Notes: a model not told the origin generated them from the letters alone. Shown: positions 43,133-52,304, numbered from the stretch's first letter. The stretch is DNA of 64,000 bases from Belliella alkalica (GCF_022549785.1 NZ_JAKZGO010000004.1:49603-113602); one strand, 5' to 3'. A program made the numbers and translations.

Positions 43133-43600
43133 ATGAAAACATTGAAAATGATTAAAATAAGTATATTTTTTCTGCTCTATGGATTAATTTTTGGTGCATG
43201 TCTTTCATCAAGCGATTTGTTGTCAAAAAAGGAACTAAAAGCGCAAGGATATATTGAAATTCCCAATCCCGATATGCAAAAATTGGATAAAAAAGACCGT
43301 GTTGACTCTCAGCCAATGTACATAGATGGTTTGCAAGGTATTTACAAAGACTTATCAAAGGGGTTGGTTTACCCATCCACAGAAAGAAGTCTTGGAATAC
43401 AGGGAACGGTACTCCTGAGTTTTGTTGTCAACGAAAAAGGAGAATTGGAAGATATAGAGGTTTTAAAATCTGTTTCAAGAAATATTGATAATGAGTCCAT
43501 TAGAGTTATTAAGACATTGGACAAATGGTATCCTGCAATAAAAAATAAGAAGTTTGTAAAAATACGTTTGAAGCAACCCATAAAATTCGCATTAACATGA
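43133..43600 (+). CDS. Lipoprotein with TonB C-terminal-like domain
   Basis: 155 residues. The hydrophobic N-terminus ends in F-G-A-C with Cys23 as the lipidation site. The C-terminal 95 residues match the energy-transducer TonB fold: S-L-G-I-Q-G-T-V-L-L-S-F-V-V-N-E-K-G-E-L-E-D-I-E-V-L-K-S. Lacking the usual membrane anchor and proline linker, it is unlikely to be a true energy transducer. The start overlaps the pre-insertion stop of the ORF6N/PLD gene (ATGA), and its own stop overlaps the next start. Confidence 0.8.
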   Translation: MKTLKMIKISIFFLLYGLIFGACLSSSDLLSKKELKAQGYIEIPNPDMQKLDKKDRVDSQPMYIDGLQGIYKDLSKGLVYPSTERSLGIQGTVLLSFVVNEKGELEDIEVLKSVSRNIDNESIRVIKTLDKWYPAIKNKKFVKIRLKQPIKFALT

Positions 43601-44829
43601 AATTAATAGCATACAAGAGATTTAATTTAGCATTGATTTTCCTCTTTTTTTTTAGCACTAGATTTGTTCAATCAGCCCCACATGCTTTTTACCTGACATG
43701 GCAAGAGGATCCCACGACTACCATTACGATTGATTGGCATTCTGATGAGGCTGATCCTTCAGAAATTAGCATTAGGAGAAAAGGCACTGGAGAGTGGTCG
43801 AGAGTAGAAAGTGATGTGCTTCCTTATCCTTTTTCAGATAGACTTGTCCACAGGGCAAGTATCAAGAACCTAAGGCCTGAAACTTCCTATGAAATCAAGT
43901 TCCCCGGCTCTGAGGAAGTTTACTATTTCAATACCCTACCGTCAAGCCTCGATAAGCGGTCACTGAAAATTGCCATTGGTGGTGATTCTATGCACAAAAA
44001 GGAATGGCTCGAAAAAACAAATAAAGTAGTAGCGTCCTATGAGCCTGATTTTATAATTATCGGGGGAGATATGGCATACGAAAATGGCCTGGCTGAGAAT
44101 GTGGAAAGGATTTATGATTTTTTTGATTCATATAAAAACACACTAGTCACTTCGGATAATAGAATATTGCCATGCATAGTGGCCGTAGGAAATCATGAAG
44201 TTGTAGGTGGATATCATACCAAACATGAAGGTTATGAACAGACAAACTCATTCAGAAATAGAATTGCTCCATATTTCTATGCTTTATTTCCATTTCCAGG
44301 ACAGCCGGGATACAATGTGCTCGATGTAGGGACTTATTTGAGCTTGATTATACTTGATACAGAGCATTCCAATCCCATTCAGGGGATTCAGACTGAGTGG
44401 TTGGAAAAAACACTGGAACAAAGAAAGGATGTAATTCATAGAATCCCAATTTATCATGTTCCAGCATATCCTTCAGTGAGAAAGTATGAAGACAAGACTC
44501 AAACTTTGGTGAGAGAAAATTGGACACCGATATTAGAGAAACATGGAATCAAGTTAGTATTCGAGAATCATGACCATGCCTATAAAAGAACTTTTCCGAT
44601 TTTAAATGGCGAAATAAATCAAGGTGGGATTGTATATGTAGGTGATGGATCTTGGGGCACAGAACCAAGAGAGATCCATGATGTTGCAAGTACATGGTAT
44701 CTCAAAAAAGCACAGTCAGTGAATGCCTTTACACTTCTGACTTTGGAAGGAAGTCAATTCAGCTTGATCTCCATAGATTCCGAAGGAAATATTATAGATA
44801 GTTTTCCTGAAAATCCACTTGCAAAATAA
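43597..44829 (+). CDS. Purple acid phosphatase-like metallophosphoesterase with N-terminal FN3 domain
   Basis: 410 residues with a signal peptide (cleavage near residue 23). An FN3-like domain (about 25-110) precedes a metallophosphoesterase domain with G-G-D near 127, G-G-D-M-A-Y near 159, G-N-H-E-V near 205 and E-N-H-D-H-A-Y near 326. These are the metal-binding blocks of the purple acid phosphatase class. It probably releases phosphate from organic esters in the periplasm. It overlaps the upstream gene by 4 nt. Confidence 0.9.
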   Translation: MKLIAYKRFNLALIFLFFFSTRFVQSAPHAFYLTWQEDPTTTITIDWHSDEADPSEISIRRKGTGEWSRVESDVLPYPFSDRLVHRASIKNLRPETSYEIKFPGSEEVYYFNTLPSSLDKRSLKIAIGGDSMHKKEWLEKTNKVVASYEPDFIIIGGDMAYENGLAENVERIYDFFDSYKNTLVTSDNRILPCIVAVGNHEVVGGYHTKHEGYEQTNSFRNRIAPYFYALFPFPGQPGYNVLDVGTYLSLIILDTEHSNPIQGIQTEWLEKTLEQRKDVIHRIPIYHVPAYPSVRKYEDKTQTLVRENWTPILEKHGIKLVFENHDHAYKRTFPILNGEINQGGIVYVGDGSWGTEPREIHDVASTWYLKKAQSVNAFTLLTLEGSQFSLISIDSEGNIIDSFPENPLAK

Positions 44830-44882
44830 ACCGTTTACAATTTTCGAATTCCATAGTTTGGGATTTATATTTAGCTTAGTAC

Positions 44883-45647
44883 ATGGAAAGAAAAATCGCC
44901 CTCGTCACAGGAGCTACATCTGGGATTGGCAAAGCTACAGCGATAGCATTGGCTAATTTAGGATATGATATCATTGCGACTGGAAGAAGAAAAGACCGAC
45001 TAGAAATCCTTAGGGATGAATTGCCCGAAAATGTGGGTTTAATGACACTTTGTTTCGATGTGAGAGACAAAGAAGCCGTAAAAAATTCAATTTCCAGTTT
45101 GGCTGAAGAATGGAAGAATATTGATGTTCTGATCAATAACGCCGGTAACGCTCATGGCTTGGATCCTATTCAAAATGGGAGTTTGGAAGATTGGGATGCA
45201 ATGATAGATATCAATGTAAAGGGACTTTTATACGTGTCGCACGAAATCATGCCAATCATGATCAAAAGAAAATCCGGGATCATTGTCAATATTGGATCGA
45301 TCGCAGGCAAGGAAGTATATCCTAATGGAAACGTGTATTGTGGATCGAAGCACGCTGTAGATGCGATTACAAATGGCATGAGGATAGATTTGAATCCATT
45401 TGGAATTAAGGTAATTGGAATACATCCGGGATTGGTCAAAACGGAGTTTTCATTGGTCAGGTTCAAAGGAGATTCCCAAAGATCTGACTCTGTCTATCAA
45501 GGTTTCGAACCGTTGCTTCCTGAGGATATAGCAGATACGATTGCCTTTGCAGTTAGCAGGCCAAAGCATGTTGTATTAGCAGATATTGTAATGCTCCCTA
45601 CAGCACAGGCTTCAGCTACCATCGTTAATAAAAACCAAAAATCATGA
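44883..45647 (+). CDS. SDR-family NAD(P)-dependent oxidoreductase (YdfG-like)
   Basis: 254 residues. T-G-A-T-S-G-I-G at 9-16 (cofactor), N-N-A-G near 88, the catalytic Ser in N-I-G-S-I-A-G, and Y-C-G-S-K near 155. The R-R-K-D-R after strand 2 suggests NADP. Relatives such as YdfG oxidise 3-hydroxy acids and serine-like substrates; the actual substrate is not determined. The stop overlaps the next gene by 4 nt. Confidence 0.92.
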   Translation: MERKIALVTGATSGIGKATAIALANLGYDIIATGRRKDRLEILRDELPENVGLMTLCFDVRDKEAVKNSISSLAEEWKNIDVLINNAGNAHGLDPIQNGSLEDWDAMIDINVKGLLYVSHEIMPIMIKRKSGIIVNIGSIAGKEVYPNGNVYCGSKHAVDAITNGMRIDLNPFGIKVIGIHPGLVKTEFSLVRFKGDSQRSDSVYQGFEPLLPEDIADTIAFAVSRPKHVVLADIVMLPTAQASATIVNKNQKS

Positions 45648-46417
45648 AAACTTTAAGTGTAAATTATTTGGTATTAGCACTTTTTTTTGCTCTTGCTTGT
45701 GAAAACAAAGCACCTGAAAGTGATGTTTTGGAAGTTGAAAAACCATCGCAAACAGAAGACCCTGTTCATGTAGAAGAAATTATCCTTGCAGAAGATGAAT
45801 TCATAGGTGAATTGGAGCAGAGATTGATTGACGCTGGCTTGGTGGATGTAGCTACTGTGATCCCGGATATCTATGTGGATTTGAAGTATTCTACCACAGA
45901 CAACTTCTTTGGGAAAGATGTCTATGGAGATTTGACTCGATGCTACGTACAGCCCATTGTAGCAGAAATGTTGCTCAAATCCCACCAAAAACTAAAAGAG
46001 GAGCATCCAGAATTGACATTTTTGGTCTATGATGGTGTTCGGCCGCAATCAGTGCAACAGATTCTTTGGGATAATTTGGATAAGCCAGATAGTATCAAGC
46101 CGCTTTATGTCGCAAACCCCCAAGTGGGTGGATTGCATAATTTTGGGGTAGCTGTGGATTTGACTTTGGCAAATCAGGAAACTGGAGAGGCTTTGGATAT
46201 GGGTACAGGGTATGATTTTTTTGGCTATCCAGCCTACCCCGATAGAGAAAGCCAAATGCTCAAAGAAGGCAAAATCACCAAAGAACATATCTCAAACAGG
46301 GAGATCTTAAGAAAAGTAATGAAGCATGGCGGTTTCTCAGGGATAGGTTCGGAATGGTGGCATTTCAATGCCTTCTCCAGAAAAGAGGCTGCTGAGAAGT
46401 TTGGGATGGTGAAGTAA
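45644..46417 (+). CDS. VanX-like D-Ala-D-Ala dipeptidase lipoprotein (M15)
   Basis: 257 residues. Lipoprotein signal with Cys19, then an acidic linker of about 40 residues. The zinc site of the VanX group is present: H-N-F-G-V-A-V-D near residue 166 and E-W-W-H-F near 240. These enzymes split D-alanyl-D-alanine; in Gram-negatives without vancomycin genes they usually recycle cell-wall peptides. The lipid anchor places it in the envelope. Confidence 0.92.
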   Translation: MKTLSVNYLVLALFFALACENKAPESDVLEVEKPSQTEDPVHVEEIILAEDEFIGELEQRLIDAGLVDVATVIPDIYVDLKYSTTDNFFGKDVYGDLTRCYVQPIVAEMLLKSHQKLKEEHPELTFLVYDGVRPQSVQQILWDNLDKPDSIKPLYVANPQVGGLHNFGVAVDLTLANQETGEALDMGTGYDFFGYPAYPDRESQMLKEGKITKEHISNREILRKVMKHGGFSGIGSEWWHFNAFSRKEAAEKFGMVK

Positions 46418-46530
46418 GATTGAAAAATTTCAAGATTCAAGATTTTAAAATTGATACTGAATTAGAGACTTGAACTCAATATTTGTCCTAGAGTAAATTT
46501 TTATTTGAAACTCTAATAACAACTCCTCCA

Positions 46531-46556
46531 TTTCTGCTTTCTTTTAAAAGCAGAAA
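46531..46556. repeat. Hairpin in the vanX-like to pheS gap
   Basis: TTTCTGCTTT, 6 nt, AAAGCAGAAA, perfectly paired. A smaller pair, AATTGCT at 46596 with AGCAATT at 46613, follows. The 391-nt gap between these convergent genes otherwise holds only the terminator at 46734. Confidence 0.5.
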
Positions 46557-46733
46557 TACTTAAAAATGTTAATTACACAAAGCAAATAATAATATAATTG
46601 CTGTTTGTAAAAAGCAATTTAAAAGAAAAGTGGAATTGGAACCATATATTTAGAGAAATCCGAAGATTATCTACCTGAGATTTGATCAGGAAGATTTTTT
46701 AATGACTATCCGTATTCTTACTTGTTGAAAAAT

Positions 46734-46790
46734 AAAAAGGTTTGGTAATCAGGATGATAAAAACCATCAATCGATTACCAAACCTTTTTT
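46734..46790. terminator. Bidirectional terminator between the vanX-like gene and pheS
   Basis: A 17-bp stem: the left arm reads AAAAAGGTTTGGTAATC and the right arm GATTACCAAACCTTTTT, with a 22-nt loop. A/T runs flank both sides. It lies 19 nt beyond the pheS stop. Confidence 0.85.
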
Positions 46791-46808
46791 AGCTAAGAAC
46801 TCGCTTTC

Positions 46809-47837
46809 CTAAAGCATCGACTTAAACTGCTTCAAAAATCTGACGTCATTTTCTGTGAATAACCTGAGGTCTTTTATTTGGTATTTGAGCATTGCAATTC
46901 GTTCTATTCCCATTCCAAAGGCAAATCCAGTATATTTTTTGGAGTCAATCCCGCAATTTTCCAACACATTAGGATCGACCATTCCTGATCCTCCTATTTC
47001 TACCCAGCCGGTACCTTTGCAGACATTACAACCTGATCCTCCACAAAGTTGGCAAGAAATATCAATCTCGGCACTTGGTTCTGTAAAAGGGAAATAAGAA
47101 GGTCGGAAGCGTACTTTTGTTTCTTTTCCAAACATCTCCTTGGCAAAGTGGTAGAGCGTGTTTTTCAAATCTGCAAAACCCACATTTTCATCAACATAAA
47201 GACCTTCCACTTGATGGAAAATACAATGTGCCCTTGCCGAAATCGCTTCATTTCTATATACCCTTCCTGGCGAAAGTGTTCTGATCGGTGGCTTTTGGTT
47301 TTCCATCACTCTTACTTGCACTGAAGAAGTATGGGTTCTTAGAGCGATGTCGGGATTTTTTTCGATGAAAAATGTATCCTGCATTTCCCTAGCCGGATGG
47401 TTTTCAGGAAAGTTCAAGGCAGTAAAGTTATGCCAATCATCCTCAATCTCTGGACCTTCAGAAAGGTTGAACCCAATTCGCTCAAAAATCTCAATGATTC
47501 GTTGACGTGTAGCGGTCAAAGGATGTATTCCTCCTACCGAGATGTTGGTAGGTGGTAGCGTCAAATCAATATCTTGTGATTTTGATTCTTTTTGATGACT
47601 ATTTACTTTATCAATCAATTCTTGAAACTTCTCTTCTGCAAGAACTTTCACTTCATTGATCAATTGGCCATAAGCCTTTTTTTCTTCGTTGATTACATTT
47701 CTCATCTCAGCAAAAAGCTCTCCTACGACACTCTTCTTACTGATGAATTTCATTCTGTAAGCTTCAAGCTGTTCTGCATTCATCGCTTTAGCTGCCCTTA
47801 TTTCAGCCTTGATGGCTTCTAATTTCTTATTTTGCAT
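46809..47837 (-). CDS. pheS: Phenylalanine-tRNA ligase alpha subunit
   Basis: 342 residues. N-terminal coiled coil (about 1-85), then the class II core: H-P-L-T near 103, the G-F-x-x-x-x-G-P-E-I-E-x-D motif near 122-134, and F-H-Q-V-E-G near 210. A C-x-x-C ... C-x-x-C-like insert (C-Q-L-C-G-G-S-G-C-N-V-C) is typical of this family. The C-terminal G-F-A-F-G-M-G-I-E-R-I closes the active site. No pheT lies beside it, so the subunits are encoded apart. Confidence 0.97.
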   Translation of the reverse strand: MQNKKLEAIKAEIRAAKAMNAEQLEAYRMKFISKKSVVGELFAEMRNVINEEKKAYGQLINEVKVLAEEKFQELIDKVNSHQKESKSQDIDLTLPPTNISVGGIHPLTATRQRIIEIFERIGFNLSEGPEIEDDWHNFTALNFPENHPAREMQDTFFIEKNPDIALRTHTSSVQVRVMENQKPPIRTLSPGRVYRNEAISARAHCIFHQVEGLYVDENVGFADLKNTLYHFAKEMFGKETKVRFRPSYFPFTEPSAEIDISCQLCGGSGCNVCKGTGWVEIGGSGMVDPNVLENCGIDSKKYTGFAFGMGIERIAMLKYQIKDLRLFTENDVRFLKQFKSML

Positions 47838-47860
47838 CTGCTCCAGATTTTTTGAAAATA

Positions 47861-47868
47861 CAAATCTA
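47861..47868 (-). promoter_or_regulatory. Putative -7 element (TAGATTTG) of pheS
   Basis: Minus strand TAGATTTG matches TAnnTTTG, 23 nt before the ATG. No convincing -33 box is seen. Confidence 0.35.
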
Positions 47869-48035
47869 TAAGATTCTGATAGAATGGTTGATTTTTTAAA
47901 CCTTTAAATCCTAAAACCTTTCAGTTTTTATAGATTTAAAGCTGCTTATTTTAACTTTTTCACTGAAATAAGATTGGGTTTTTATCAATCAATTATTTGA
48001 ATCCGCCAATCTGTTTCGCGTTAAAGATAATTCTA

Positions 48036-49226
48036 TTAAGCTTTCTTTTTAAGCTTGGCGATGTAAAACCCATCGAAACCACTTTCTTGAGCCAATACTT
48101 TTTGGTCTTCTATGAGTTCAAAAGCTTTACCCTTTTCTGAAGCTAAAAATTTGGCTACTTGATCCTGATTCTCACTAGGTAAAATACTGCAAGTGGCATA
48201 GACCATGATTCCTCCTGGTTTCAACATTCCAGAGTAATTTTGGATAATTTCCTGTTGGATTTCTTGGACTTTCGCTACTGAATCTGGGGAGATTTTCCAT
48301 TTTGTATCTGGATTTCTTCTCAATACTCCCAAACCTGTACACGGCACATCAAGCAAAAGTCTGTCAGCAGACTCTTTCAGCCTTTTGATGGTTTTGTTTC
48401 CTTCGATTACTCTTGGTTCGATGATGCTTACACCAGCTCTTCTTGCCCTCAGTTTCGCATTTTGGAGTTTCCAACCCTCAATATCCATGGAAAGGATCCT
48501 ACCTTTATTTTCCATCAATGCTGCCAAATGGAGAGATTTTCCACCAGCACCAGCACATGCGTCAATTACCCTCATGCCAGGTTCTACTTCCAATGCCTGC
48601 GCTACAAGCTGCGAAGAAGCATCCTGTACTTCAAACATACCGGCTTTAAATGCTGAGTTTTTGAATATATTCTGTCTTTTGCCCAATACCAAAGCATCTT
48701 TGTAGCCTTTTGGAGCATAAGTTTCAACACCCTCCTCAGCCAACCTGTTCATTAGATCTTCTCGTGATATTTTTAATGTGTTTACACGAAGTACTACATC
48801 TGCTTGAGTGTTGAGCATTTCGATTTCTGAATCCCACATTTCCCCCAAAAGACTCTCACCCATTTCATCAAGCCACTCCGGAATTGATTGAAGTGTAGGT
48901 CTATCTTGGATTTTGTTGAATCTATGTTCCACCATCTTCGAATCGATTCCCTTGAATTCTTTCCAGTCAGGCAATTCATTTCCTTGAAGAAGCCAATATG
49001 TTCCAAATAAGTGGAATGTATTGTCAGATGGGCTGACCTTATTGATCAATTTCCACCAGCGAACCATATCATAGACAGATTCCGCAATGAAGCCTCTGTC
49101 TCTCGCTCCCCATTTTGGATTGGAGCGCAAAGTTCTTTCTATAACTTTATCTGCATATCTATTATTCTTGAATATATCCTCTATGGCCGTGATGACCCCA
49201 TGGACTGTACTGGTGTGAAGTTTCAT
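48036..49226 (-). CDS. RsmB/NOP-family RNA cytosine methyltransferase
   Basis: 396 residues. SAM site D-A-C-A-G-A-G-G-K-S-L-H near residue 217, the D-V-P-C-T-G-L-G motif IV with its cysteine near 290, and Y-A-T-C-S-I with the catalytic cysteine near 345. An N-terminal NusB-like region is present but no NusB-RNA-binding extension is obvious. It probably makes m5C in rRNA or tRNA. Whether it is the E. coli RsmB orthologue is unclear. Confidence 0.9.
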   Translation of the reverse strand: MKLHTSTVHGVITAIEDIFKNNRYADKVIERTLRSNPKWGARDRGFIAESVYDMVRWWKLINKVSPSDNTFHLFGTYWLLQGNELPDWKEFKGIDSKMVEHRFNKIQDRPTLQSIPEWLDEMGESLLGEMWDSEIEMLNTQADVVLRVNTLKISREDLMNRLAEEGVETYAPKGYKDALVLGKRQNIFKNSAFKAGMFEVQDASSQLVAQALEVEPGMRVIDACAGAGGKSLHLAALMENKGRILSMDIEGWKLQNAKLRARRAGVSIIEPRVIEGNKTIKRLKESADRLLLDVPCTGLGVLRRNPDTKWKISPDSVAKVQEIQQEIIQNYSGMLKPGGIMVYATCSILPSENQDQVAKFLASEKGKAFELIEDQKVLAQESGFDGFYIAKLKKKA

Positions 49227-49245
49227 GTTTGTATTTTTGAAAAAG

Positions 49246-49253
49246 CAAAGATA
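49246..49253 (-). promoter_or_regulatory. Putative -7 element (TATCTTTG) of the RsmB-like gene
   Basis: Minus strand TATCTTTG matches TAnnTTTG, 19 nt before the ATG. No clear -33 box. Confidence 0.35.
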
Positions 49254-49382
49254 GAAAGAAAAGCGTGGAATCAGGAAAAAGAGAAAAATTCAGAATTTAA
49301 TACTGAAATTTAATCTCGGTATCATGATTGCGGTTTATAGTTTTATCAAGGATTTCATTAGAAAGATGATTAATTTTGAGTT

Positions 49383-49667
49383 ATGGGAGAGAAAAAATGT
49401 CCCCACTGTGGGAATTGGTCCAAATGGACAACAGATGTAAATGATATTTGCGAACATTGTGGAAAGCCACTTGGCGGTCGTGATTTGGAATACAAAGAGC
49501 AGCGGGATCGTGACACAAAAGCCAATGAAGAGCAGTGGATTTTTTATATTAAAGAGACTGACAGTGAATTCGTAAAAGGCATGAAAAAAGTAGGAAACTT
49601 CTTTTACACCATTTACATGGCGATCATTACATTTTTGGCTTGGGTGATAGCTGCGCTTCCTGGTTGA
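49383..49667 (+). CDS. Zinc-ribbon small membrane protein, unknown
   Basis: 94 residues. The N-terminal C-P-H-C-G ... C-E-H-C-G zinc ribbon lies at about residues 6-27, followed by a charged linker and one C-terminal transmembrane helix (about 70-92). Such proteins are usually unannotated; a structural or regulatory membrane role is possible. The stop codon overlaps the next start (TGATG), so the pair is co-translated. Confidence 0.75.
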   Translation: MGEKKCPHCGNWSKWTTDVNDICEHCGKPLGGRDLEYKEQRDRDTKANEEQWIFYIKETDSEFVKGMKKVGNFFYTIYMAIITFLAWVIAALPG

Positions 49668-50023
49668 TGTCTGTATTTAAAAATATTTATTTCATTATCC
49701 CTTGCATCCTTTTTTGGATCAATCAAGCAGTCGAAAGATTATTGGGAATATATATTCCTTATGTCCATGCTTACTTGGATGACCTGTTGGCGATGCCGGT
49801 TGTGTTGGGAGTGACTTTACAGGTGTTTAGATGGATTCATCCTTCGAGAAATTTGTTCTATTTTACCAAAGTCCAGTTGCTTGTAGGTTGGCTTTATTTT
49901 TCTTTCCTCTTTGAAGTATTGCTGCCTAGATGGTCAGCTACTTATACAGCAGATATTTGGGATGTACTTTGTTATGCTATTGGTACCGTTATTTTTGATA
50001 GATTGATCAATAGGAAACATTAA
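49667..50023 (+). CDS. Four-helix integral membrane protein, unknown
   Basis: 118 residues from the ATG at 49667, which overlaps the upstream stop. Three to four transmembrane helices are separated by short loops. The conserved-looking aromatic/Arg-rich segment W-I-H-P-S-R-N and a C-terminal I-F-D-R-L resemble VanZ-like small membrane proteins, but I cannot place it firmly. It is translationally coupled to the zinc-ribbon protein and lies 23 nt before prmC. Confidence 0.7.
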   Translation: MSVFKNIYFIIPCILFWINQAVERLLGIYIPYVHAYLDDLLAMPVVLGVTLQVFRWIHPSRNLFYFTKVQLLVGWLYFSFLFEVLLPRWSATYTADIWDVLCYAIGTVIFDRLINRKH

Positions 50024-50046
50024 CTTTGTCCAAATATTGAAAACCA

Positions 50047-50883
50047 ATGAATCTAAGATCTCTTTTCAGCCAATATTCAGAAAAACTACAAGCTATTTAT
50101 GATAAGCAAGAATCAGAAAGTTTGGTTTTTTGGCTGTTTGAAGCTTTTCTGAAAAAAGGGAGGTTAGAAATTCTCAGTGATGAATTTATAGAAAATGTTC
50201 CGCAAGAGTTGTACGAGGCATTATCTCAGCTTTTGGAGAAAAAACCTATTCAGTATATTCTGGGTACAGCTCCTTTTTATGGCAGGGAATTCAAAGTTGA
50301 TCCATCCGTCTTGATTCCTCGAAATGAAACTGAAGAGCTTGTTCATTTGATAATCAAAGAAAATAAGCGATTGAATCTACGGATTTTGGATATTGGTACC
50401 GGTTCGGGCTGTATTCCTATCAGTTTGGCACTTGAAATTCCCTCATCCAAAGTGTATGCATTGGATGTAAGTAAAGAAGCTTTGGCTGTGGCAGAAGAAA
50501 ATGCAGAAGAGCATGAAGCAAGGGTTGAGTTTTTTCAGATGGATGTTTTACGTGAGGAATTACCTGTAAAGGATTTAGACATCATTGTCAGCAACCCTCC
50601 TTATGTTTGCGAATCAGAGAAAAGCTTGATGCATGAAAACGTTTTACAATTCGAGCCACACCTAGCCTTGTTTGTTTCTGATGAAGATCCTTTGGTTTTT
50701 TATAAAGTAATTGCGCACAAAGCCAAATCAAATCTTAAGATTGGTGGGAAAATCTATTTTGAAATCAATGAAGCTTTGGGAAAAGCAACCCGAAACCTTC
50801 TTGTAGATCTTGACTTTTCAGATGTAGAAGTTTTGAAAGACCTTAATGGCAAGGATAGGATGGTGAAGGCTGTGTGGGGTTGA
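50047..50883 (+). CDS. prmC: Peptide chain release factor N5-glutamine methyltransferase
   Basis: 278 residues. N-terminal helical domain, the P-I-Q-Y-I-L-G motif near 75, SAM site D-I-G-T-G-S-G-C-I near 116-124, and the catalytic N-P-P-Y near 182. It methylates the GGQ glutamine of RF1 and RF2, which is needed for efficient translation termination. Cytoplasmic. Confidence 0.95.
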   Translation: MNLRSLFSQYSEKLQAIYDKQESESLVFWLFEAFLKKGRLEILSDEFIENVPQELYEALSQLLEKKPIQYILGTAPFYGREFKVDPSVLIPRNETEELVHLIIKENKRLNLRILDIGTGSGCIPISLALEIPSSKVYALDVSKEALAVAEENAEEHEARVEFFQMDVLREELPVKDLDIIVSNPPYVCESEKSLMHENVLQFEPHLALFVSDEDPLVFYKVIAHKAKSNLKIGGKIYFEINEALGKATRNLLVDLDFSDVEVLKDLNGKDRMVKAVWG

Positions 50884-51066
50884 ATAGCTTCATGATTTAT
50901 TCAGTTAAAGAGGCATCCATATTTGAAATACAGTTATTAGTCGAATAGTGATCAGTGGATTATAGGTCAAGGGTTTAATTCACCATCATCAAGAAGAAAA
51001 TTTGTTGAAATTCATCAGTAGCTTAAATCAGCCGATTTTTGAGCTTTATGCACTATACTTTTTTGC

Positions 51067-51684
51067 TTACACCTCCATCACAAACTCCCCAATCCAAAAT
51101 ATTTTGTCTGATTTGAAAACAACTGTACCTTCTTCTACTTCAATAAAAGTCGCATAAGTAATGCGCTGGATTTGGCTATCATCCTCTTCCTGAATCTCAA
51201 TAAATGTACCTTCAGGCGCATGAAGCTGCAAACTTGCACCGGCAAACCATTTTTTGAACTGTCCATTTTTCACTGGAAAGTACCTCATGGGCGCATCCCA
51301 AACCACCAAATCAAGAAATGAAAGCTTAGCTTCTAATCCAAAAACCTGCTGATGGTCAAACCCAATGATATTGACTGCCCCATGTTTGGTCGCAATCAAG
51401 TATTGCAACCCTTCTTCTAAATAATCCTCGTTGTTGACTCCCAAAAATTTTACTGGATACTGCTCCTCCAATAGGTTGTAATTTTCTTTTTGGAAATCCA
51501 TACCTGCTATGATCAGATCAATTTTGATTCCCCAAGAAATCACTGTATGAACCTCCTCCTGAGTCACCAATACAGTCGGCGACCATTCCAAAAGCGGAGC
51601 GATATTTTCGTAGCCAAAGCCTTTTGTGTCTAGTATCAATAAAGCTGGCTCTTGTTGTTCTTTTACAAAATGGTGGGAAGACAT
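51067..51684 (-). CDS. Thiamine-pyrophosphokinase-like protein
   Basis: 205 residues from ATG 51684 (M-S-S-H-H-F); a longer frame to 51807 overlaps the divergent toxin-antitoxin region and is unlikely. The order of elements (L-I-L-D-T near 16, an I-D-L-I-I-A-G-M-D motif near 65, later beta strands) resembles the TPK fold. The usual G-D-x-D-S signature is altered to A-G-M-D-F, so catalysis is uncertain. No thiamine gene is nearby. Confidence 0.55.
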   Translation of the reverse strand: MSSHHFVKEQQEPALLILDTKGFGYENIAPLLEWSPTVLVTQEEVHTVISWGIKIDLIIAGMDFQKENYNLLEEQYPVKFLGVNNEDYLEEGLQYLIATKHGAVNIIGFDHQQVFGLEAKLSFLDLVVWDAPMRYFPVKNGQFKKWFAGASLQLHAPEGTFIEIQEEDDSQIQRITYATFIEVEEGTVVFKSDKIFWIGEFVMEV

Positions 51685-51714
51685 GGTGCTTGTGTATTTT
51701 TTTAATGAAAAGTT

Positions 51715-51722
51715 CAAACCTA
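51715..51722 (-). promoter_or_regulatory. Putative -7 element (TAGGTTTG) of the TPK-like gene
   Basis: Minus strand TAGGTTTG matches TAnnTTTG, 30 nt before the ATG. No convincing -33 box. Confidence 0.35.
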
Positions 51723-51786
51723 AATATAAATAATTACTAACCATTGTTTTGAAACTAAAATCATTTAAAATTTGTAAATTTATTGT

Positions 51787-52038
51787 ATGGAAAAGATCGT
51801 AGTTCAAACTAAAGATAAATCAAAGCTTGATCTAGTAAAATCAATGCTTGAAGCTATGCGTATTGACTTTAAAGTAGTCACGGATCATGTTTTAAATGAA
51901 AATCCTTCACCAAGTGGAGATCCGTATTTTGATAACCCAAAAAATATTGAAAACATACTCGAAGGAGTAAAGCAATTGCAATCTGGGGAGGTTGTTAAAT
52001 TGAGCAAAGATAAACGCAAAAAAATGCTAGGCTTGTGA
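51787..52038 (+). CDS. Antitoxin partner of the YoeB-type toxin (DUF2683-like)
   Basis: 83 residues: an N-terminal beta-alpha segment (K-I-V-V-Q-T-K-D-K-S-K-L) and a helical, charged C-terminus, the usual layout of small antitoxins in Bacteroidota. The stop overlaps the toxin start (GTGA), and the antitoxin is encoded first, as in most type II modules. The role, neutralising the toxin and repressing the operon, is inferred from position. Confidence 0.75.
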   Translation: MEKIVVQTKDKSKLDLVKSMLEAMRIDFKVVTDHVLNENPSPSGDPYFDNPKNIENILEGVKQLQSGEVVKLSKDKRKKMLGL

Positions 52039-52304
52039 GTTTTGAAATCACCTTTACTAAGATTGCCGAAAAAGATCTCTTGAGGCATAAAAATTCTGGA
52101 AATAAAAAGCTCATCAGAAAGCTTGATCAATTATTAGACGAACTTGAAGAACATCCTGAGACTGGTACAGGCAAACCAGAAAGATTGAAGAATAATCTTT
52201 CTGGTTTGTGGTCAAGAAGAATAAATCATGAACATCGTCTTGTTTATTCTATTGATGGTAAAAAAGTTATAGTCACTGTAATTTCAGCTTATGGACATTA
52301 TTAA
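52035..52304 (+). CDS. Txe/YoeB-family mRNA interferase toxin
   Basis: 89 residues with a GTG start at 52035. The family blocks are seen: D-L-x-x-H-K-x-S-G-N-K-K-L near 16-28, G-T-G-K-P-E-R-L-K near 56, L-W-S-R-R-I-N-H-E-H-R-L-V-Y near 70, and the C-terminal G-H-Y with the catalytic His and Tyr. YoeB relatives bind the ribosomal A site and cut mRNA during translation. All expected key residues appear intact. Confidence 0.9.
   Translation: MSFEITFTKIAEKDLLRHKNSGNKKLIRKLDQLLDELEEHPETGTGKPERLKNNLSGLWSRRINHEHRLVYSIDGKKVIVTVISAYGHY

Noticed and set aside
46418-46733. Gap searched for a tRNA or small RNA gene
   Set aside because: Only two simple hairpins were seen; no cloverleaf or T-loop-like sequence was found.
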